A stretch of 64,000 nucleotides of DNA from Rhodothermales bacterium (lineage in GTDB: Bacteria > Bacteroidota > Rhodothermia > Rhodothermales > UBA10348). The stretch lies in contig JANJTM010000038.1 of assembly GCA_024711125.1 (NCBI GenBank), forward strand, positions 1 through 64,000, read 5' to 3'. Below, one piece after another: positions 59,738-64,000 of the stretch. The notes beneath the pieces were generated by a model that was not told the origin of the DNA, made no database searches, and worked only from the letters and a program-made list of their open reading frames with translations. Numbering within the stretch: position 1 is the first letter of the stretch; the number at the start of each line of letters is the position of its first letter. Position numbers and translations under genes: made by a program.

Positions 59738-60879
59738 CGCCGCACCCCCCTCGAGATGTTGAGCAGGATGCCCGCGGCGATCCCGTTGGTGATCATCGAG
59801 GTGCCGCCGTACGAAACGAACGGCATCGGAAGCCCGGTGACGGGGAGCAGCCCGGACGCGACCCCCGCGTGAACGAACCCGTACACGACGATCATGGTGG
59901 TGATGCCCACCGCGAGCAGCAATCCCAGCGGGTCCGGCGCGGGCCTCGCCACGTACAGGTACCCGCGCAGGAGAATCGCCGTGAGCGCCGCCAGCAGCAC
60001 GAAGGCGCCCACCATGCCGTATTCCTCGGCGACGATCGCGAAGATGAAGTCGTTGTACGGCGCGGGCAGGAAATCGCGCTGCACGCTTTTTCCGGGACCC
60101 GTGCCGGTGAGACCGCCCATGGCGAAGGCGATTCGGGCCTGTCGTGCCTGGTAACCCTCGGCATCGTCCGAGAAGACCTCGGCGGCGTCGGTATTCGGGA
60201 AGAGTTTGAGCCCGGTATAGGCCTCGATGCGGGCCGCGCGACCCGGCGAGCCGAGCAGCATCAGGTAGGCGAGCAGGGCACCCGCCGAGGCGACACCGAC
60301 GAGGTGCGGAATGCGCACGCGGCCCACGAAACACATCAGGGAAACCACGAGCAGCGTGACCGCTGCCGTCGAGAGGTTTTCGACGCCGATGAGTACGGTC
60401 GTGAGCAGCATCCAGAGGAGAACCGGCGCGAACCCGCGCGAGAAGTCCCGGATATAGGCCTGCTTCGATGCCAGCAGCGAGGCCAGGAACACGACGAGCG
60501 ACACCCGCGCGAGGTCCGAGGGCTGGAAACCGACACCGCCCAGCGTGAGCCATCGCGTCGCTCCCCCGGTCGTCGTCCCTACCACCCGGACCGCGACGAG
60601 CAGGACCAGCGAGCCCAGCAGGGCATACCGGCTGTACCGCGCGACCTTGTGGTAGTCGATCACGCTGAATACGCCCAGGAGGACCAGCGAGACCACGAGT
60701 TTCGATACGTGGCGGAACAGGTATCGCTCGGTATCGCCGTCGGCCTTCGTGGCCGCAAGGAAGGCAATGGCACTGTACACGGCCACCACGCCTCCTGCGG
60801 CGAGCAGGATCACCATCCAGAGGATCACCTTGTCGGCGGGCCTCCGGGCAGAAGGGGCGTGGGCGGCGTGGGATGCCAT
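59734..60879 (-). CDS. ftsW: SEDS division glycosyltransferase FtsW
   Basis: 381 residues with about ten membrane segments. SEDS motifs are visible: GGVGFQPSDLARVSLVVFLA near the middle, PAPYNDFIFAIVAEEYGMVG, and LPMPFVSYGGTSMITN near the end. FtsW polymerises septal peptidoglycan with its PBP3/FtsI partner, which would lie beyond the right edge. The division cluster context separates it from rodA at 4.8-6.0 kb. It starts 18 bases after murD. Confidence 0.95.
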   Translation of the reverse strand: MASHAAHAPSARRPADKVILWMVILLAAGGVVAVYSAIAFLAATKADGDTERYLFRHVSKLVVSLVLLGVFSVIDYHKVARYSRYALLGSLVLLVAVRVVGTTTGGATRWLTLGGVGFQPSDLARVSLVVFLASLLASKQAYIRDFSRGFAPVLLWMLLTTVLIGVENLSTAAVTLLVVSLMCFVGRVRIPHLVGVASAGALLAYLMLLGSPGRAARIEAYTGLKLFPNTDAAEVFSDDAEGYQARQARIAFAMGGLTGTGPGKSVQRDFLPAPYNDFIFAIVAEEYGMVGAFVLLAALTAILLRGYLYVARPAPDPLGLLLAVGITTMIVVYGFVHAGVASGLLPVTGLPMPFVSYGGTSMITNGIAAGILLNISRGVRR

Positions 60880-60897
60880 GGATGAGCGATCCGGGCG

Positions 60898-62286
60898 TCA
60901 GAGGTCGGCGACGAGCCGGCGGAAGGTGTCCCCCCGGTGTTCGTAGTTCTCGAACTGGTCGAACGAGGCACAGGCCGGGCTCAGCAGCACGACGTCACCG
61001 GGGCGCGCCACCCGCCGGGCCAGGTGGACCGCCTCGGCCATCGAGCGGGCCCGCATCGCCTCCTCGGCGCAGGGTCCGAGCTCGTGCTCCACCGTGGCGG
61101 CGCTTTCGCCGATCGCGATCACCGCGCGGACCTTTCCGCGCACCAGCGGCTTGAGCGGCTCGTAGTCGTTACCCTTGTCGCGCCCTCCCGCGATCAGGAT
61201 CACCGGCTCGCGGAACGACTCCAGCGCATACCAGACCGCGTTCACGTTGGTCGCCTTCGAGTCGTTCACCCAGCGCACGCCGTCGAGCTCCCGCACCGTC
61301 TCGAGGCGGTGCGGAACCCCCTCGAACGACTGCAGGCTTTCCCGCACCAGGTCGCTGCGCACTTCGGTCACCCGGGCCGCCACGGCTGCCGCCAGCGAAT
61401 TGTACAGGTTGTGTCGGCCCTTCAGGGCCAGCTCTTCGGCTCGCATGAGGTGCTCTTCCGAGTCGTGGATACGAAGGATGAGGGAGGAGTCCCGGACGAA
61501 TCCGGCGTCGGTCGAGCCGGGCTCGCCGAGCGTGATCGCGAGAGGGGTCGGACCGGCGCCGGGACGCAGCCTGTCCGCGAAGGCGGCCAGGCGCTCGTCG
61601 TCCCGGTTGTAGACCACGAAGTCCCCGGGACCCTGCGCCGCGCACAGGCGCAGCTTGGCCCGGGCGTAGGCTTCGAAATCGTGCCCGTACCGGTCCAGGT
61701 GGTCGGGCGTGATGTTCAGCTGGATGGCGACGTGCGGGCGGAATCGTTCGACGTGGTCGAGCTGGAAACTCGACACCTCGAGGACGACGACGTCGTCGTT
61801 CCGGGTCCGCTCCACGATCGCCGAGAGCGGCGTTCCGATGTTGCCCGCGACCCACGTCGTGCGGCCCGAGGCGGCCATGACGTGCCCCAGGAGCGACGTC
61901 GTCGTGGTCTTCCCGTTCGACCCCGTCACCGCGAGGATCGTGGCGTCGCAGAACCAGGAGGCGACCTCGAGTTCCGACCGGACCGGGATGCCCTGGCGCA
62001 GGGCCCGGGCGACCACCGGCGACGAGTCGGGCACGCCCGGCGACACCACGACGAGGTCGGCGCGCAGCGCGCGGTCCGTGTGGCCCCGGTCCTCGAACAG
62101 GATGTCCTGCTCCACGAGGAGGGCTTCCGTCGCTTCCGGAATGGCATCGCGCTCGGTGAGGAATACGTGCGCCCCGGCGCGGCGAAGCAGGGCCGCGGCG
62201 GCGAGCCCGCTCCGGGCGGCCCCGACCACCGTGATCGCGCGGTCGCGCACGGTATGTCCATCGAGCGGAAGGGACAACACGGTCAC
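60898..62286 (-). CDS. murD: UDP-N-acetylmuramoylalanine-D-glutamate ligase MurD
   Basis: 462 residues. The N-terminal uridine-binding domain has VVGAARSGLAAAALLRRAGA. The ATP site is VTGSNGKTTTTSLLGHVMA, and the C-terminal ligase domain contains WVNDSKATNVNAVWYAL and LIAGGRDKGNDY. It adds D-glutamate to UDP-MurNAc-L-Ala. It starts one base after the mraY stop, so translation is coupled. Confidence 0.95.
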   Translation of the reverse strand: MTVLSLPLDGHTVRDRAITVVGAARSGLAAAALLRRAGAHVFLTERDAIPEATEALLVEQDILFEDRGHTDRALRADLVVVSPGVPDSSPVVARALRQGIPVRSELEVASWFCDATILAVTGSNGKTTTTSLLGHVMAASGRTTWVAGNIGTPLSAIVERTRNDDVVVLEVSSFQLDHVERFRPHVAIQLNITPDHLDRYGHDFEAYARAKLRLCAAQGPGDFVVYNRDDERLAAFADRLRPGAGPTPLAITLGEPGSTDAGFVRDSSLILRIHDSEEHLMRAEELALKGRHNLYNSLAAAVAARVTEVRSDLVRESLQSFEGVPHRLETVRELDGVRWVNDSKATNVNAVWYALESFREPVILIAGGRDKGNDYEPLKPLVRGKVRAVIAIGESAATVEHELGPCAEEAMRARSMAEAVHLARRVARPGDVVLLSPACASFDQFENYEHRGDTFRRLVADL

Positions 62287-62287
62287 G

Positions 62288-63445
62288 TCAGCGGATGCGA
62301 AGGATGAGGAGGGTCATGACCACCGTGAGCGCCGTCACCAGCCAGAACCGCATCACGATCTTGGCCTCGTGCGTTCCGCCGGCTTCGAAGTGGTGGTGTA
62401 TGGGGGCCATTCGGAAGACCCGGCGCCCGGTGCCGGTCTTGCGGCGCGTGTACTTGAACCACGAGGTCTGGATGATCACCGAAACCGACTCGAGGAAGAA
62501 CACCGCGCAGAGCAGTGGAAGCAGGAGTTCCTTCTTGATCATCAGGGCCATCGTGCCGACGGCCGCTCCGAGCGAAAGCGCACCGGTGTCGCCCATGAAG
62601 ACCTGGGCGGGGTACCCGTTGTACCATAGAAACCCGAAGCACGCGGCCGCGAGCGCCGTTCCGAATACGGTGAGTTCACCGGCGCCGGGCAGGAACATCT
62701 CGTTGAGGAAATCCGAGAAGACGACGTTGCCGGCGACGTAGGCCAATGCGGTCAGGCCGACCGCCACGATGCCGGTGACCCCGGCGGCGAGCCCGTCCAG
62801 CCCGTCGGTGAGATTCACCGCGTTCGAGAGCGCCGTGACGATGAAGACGACGACCGGGATGTAGATGACCCACCCGAGGTCCACGCCTTCGATCAGGTCG
62901 CCCAGCCAGTTGTAGTCGAGCGTCTCGTCGGCCACGAACGGCAGGTAGGTCAGGTTGTGGAAGGACGAGAAGTCCGGGTGGAAATAGATGACCGAGCCGA
63001 CGAAGAGACCCAACGTGATCTGCCCGATCAGCTTGATGCGGGCCGGAAGCCCGCTCTTGTCGCGCTTGACGACCTTGATGTAGTCGTCCGCGAACCCGAA
63101 AGCGCCCATCCAGGCGGTGGCCACGAGGATCAGCCAGACGTAGACCTCGGCGATCGCGCCCCAGAGCAGCGTCGATCCGAGGACCGCGAAGAGGATGATG
63201 AGCCCGCCCATGGTCGGGGTACCGGCCTTGTGCGAGTGGTCGACCACCCCGGCGGCCTGTCCTTCGCGCACCCGCTCGCCCAGCTGCTGGGTCGCGAGCC
63301 ACGCGATGATCCGTCGGCCTACGATCAGGGACAGGAACAGCGCCGTCAACGCCGCGAGCGACGCCCGGACGGTGATGAACTGGATCACCTGGAAGCCGGG
63401 CGGCTCGAAACGCGCTTCAAGGTACTGGATGAGGTAGTACAGCAT
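62288..63445 (-). CDS. mraY: Phospho-MurNAc-pentapeptide translocase MraY
   Basis: 385 residues with ten or so membrane helices. Catalytic features are the Asp-Asp of AFGFADDYIKV, NAVNLTDGLDGLAAGV and the HHH motif in APIHHHFEAGG. MraY makes lipid I from UDP-MurNAc-pentapeptide and undecaprenyl phosphate. Residues about 155-190 form a periplasmic insertion (FHPDFSSFHNLTYLPFVADE and onward) that is longer than in E. coli and is common in Bacteroidota. It lies 9 bases after murE with no murF between them. Confidence 0.96.
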   Translation of the reverse strand: MLYYLIQYLEARFEPPGFQVIQFITVRASLAALTALFLSLIVGRRIIAWLATQQLGERVREGQAAGVVDHSHKAGTPTMGGLIILFAVLGSTLLWGAIAEVYVWLILVATAWMGAFGFADDYIKVVKRDKSGLPARIKLIGQITLGLFVGSVIYFHPDFSSFHNLTYLPFVADETLDYNWLGDLIEGVDLGWVIYIPVVVFIVTALSNAVNLTDGLDGLAAGVTGIVAVGLTALAYVAGNVVFSDFLNEMFLPGAGELTVFGTALAAACFGFLWYNGYPAQVFMGDTGALSLGAAVGTMALMIKKELLLPLLCAVFFLESVSVIIQTSWFKYTRRKTGTGRRVFRMAPIHHHFEAGGTHEAKIVMRFWLVTALTVVMTLLILRIR

Positions 63446-63454
63446 GGGATCGGA

Positions 63455-64000
63455 TCAGTGCGCGAGCGGTGCATCCATGATTTCCCGGCGGTCGTCGAAC
63501 GGAAGGTGCTCCGTGCCGACCACCTGGTACGGTTCGTGGCCCTTGCCCGCCACGAGCACGACGTCGCCGGGCCCGGCCGCCCCGAGCGCGGAGCGGATCG
63601 CTTCACGCCGGTCGACCAGCCACGCGGCCGAATCGGGTCGCGCCATGCCGGCGCGGATGTCGAACAGGATCGCTTCCGGATCCTCGGTACGGGGATTGTC
63701 GCTCGTGACGACCACGGCATCGGCGAGCGTCTCGGCGATGCGGCCCATGATGGGGCGCTTTCCGCGGTCCCGGTCGCCGCCGCAGCCGAAGACGCACCAG
63801 AGCCGGGCGGAACCGGTGACCAGCGGCCGCGCCGCGCGCAGCACGTTCTTGAGCGCGTCGGGCGTGTGGGCGTAGTCGACGATGGCGAAGCGGTCGTCGG
63901 GCCGGCGGATGACCTCGAACCGCCCCGGCGCGGGGCGGGCGTGGGAGAGCGCCGAAAGGGCCTCCCCGGCGGAAACGCCCAGGGCCCGCAGCGCCGAGTA
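63455..64000 (-). CDS. murE: MurE ligase, C-terminal fragment
   Basis: 182 codons including the stop; the gene continues past the right edge. The visible part begins YSALRALGVSAGEA and includes RFAIVDYAHTPDALKNVLR, CVFGCGGDRDRGKRPIMGRIAE, VVTSDNPRTEDPEAI and GKGHEPYQVV. The DNPR segment belongs to the meso-diaminopimelate-binding MurE subtype (lysine-adding enzymes differ there), so the cell wall is probably of the meso-DAP type. MurE adds the third amino acid to the UDP-MurNAc dipeptide. It is the first visible gene of the cluster and lies directly before mraY. Confidence 0.95.
   Translation of the reverse strand, partial: YSALRALGVSAGEALSALSHARPAPGRFEVIRRPDDRFAIVDYAHTPDALKNVLRAARPLVTGSARLWCVFGCGGDRDRGKRPIMGRIAETLADAVVVTSDNPRTEDPEAILFDIRAGMARPDSAAWLVDRREAIRSALGAAGPGDVVLVAGKGHEPYQVVGTEHLPFDDRREIMDAPLAH

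Noticed and set aside
63455-64000. murE as a pseudogene
   Set aside because: It is cut by the window edge only; the visible frame is intact and carries all the expected C-terminal motifs.

Overview
The window is 64 kb of a high-GC, gene-dense bacterial chromosome, with no rRNA, plasmid, phage, insertion sequence or CRISPR array. Several features point to the Bacteroidota/Rhodothermota side of the tree, most likely a Rhodothermales-like organism. The division cluster runs murE-mraY-murD-ftsW-murG-murC-ftsQ-ftsA-ftsZ and has no murF. An M1 peptidase ends in a type IX secretion (T9SS)-like sorting domain. A TonB receptor with a carboxypeptidase-like plug extension is paired with a DUF4249-like lipoprotein. 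A propeller/Y_Y_Y sensor kinase is also present. The phylum is an inference; no 16S or marker tree could be run.

Layout. 1-2 kb: 3' end of citrate synthase, then an OmpA/PKD outer-membrane protein with a clear terminator. 2-8 kb (minus): pbp2-rodA-tldD-like-zinc ribbon-roxA. 8.2-14.4 kb (plus): a protease-propeller-barrel outer-membrane protein, pyrD and a fatty acyl-CoA ligase. 14.4-19.9 kb (minus): a complete trans-4-hydroxyproline catabolic operon with its own GntR regulator. A divergent TRIC/YicG-type membrane protein shares its 63-bp promoter region. 20.6-20.8 kb: tRNA-Pro(CGG) and its terminator, with a second copy of the tRNA 3' end nearby. 20.9-30.0 kb: a signalling island holding a lone receiver, a Ser/Thr kinase-receiver-degenerate PP2C fusion, and two large histidine kinases without attached receivers. 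30-35 kb: a serine hydrolase, an unusual repeat-rich gap, an alpha carbonic anhydrase, a xylose-isomerase-like barrel protein and a Gfo/Idh/MocA oxidoreductase. 35.3-38.5 kb (plus): a PhoB/PhoR-like pair, a MarR regulator behind a perfect palindrome, and a YhhQ queuosine-precursor transporter. 38.5-42.8 kb (minus): ilvE, then the lipoprotein/TonB receptor pair. 42.9-48.7 kb: a small membrane peptide, then a tightly overlapping minus-strand operon (BFD-type ferredoxin, MFS transporter, MoxR-like ATPase, T9SS-type M1 peptidase, GNAT). 48.7-53.6 kb: TolC- and MlaC-type envelope proteins, a GT8-like protein and a membrane protein with a hydrolase-like barrel. 53.8-64.0 kb (minus): the division and cell-wall cluster, cut by the window edge inside murE.

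The most interesting region is 20.9-30.0 kb. The kinase fusion and the lone response regulator carry receivers of one subfamily, and the two adjacent histidine kinases share a nearly identical catalytic module but have no cognate regulator. The fusion's RsbU-like phosphatase domain has lost two canonical metal-binding aspartates. Together these suggest a relay from histidine kinases to a Ser/Thr kinase with a pseudophosphatase output, which is inferred and untested. Second is the hydroxyproline operon, with matching TGATATATCA-type sites in front of its first gene and in front of its regulator.
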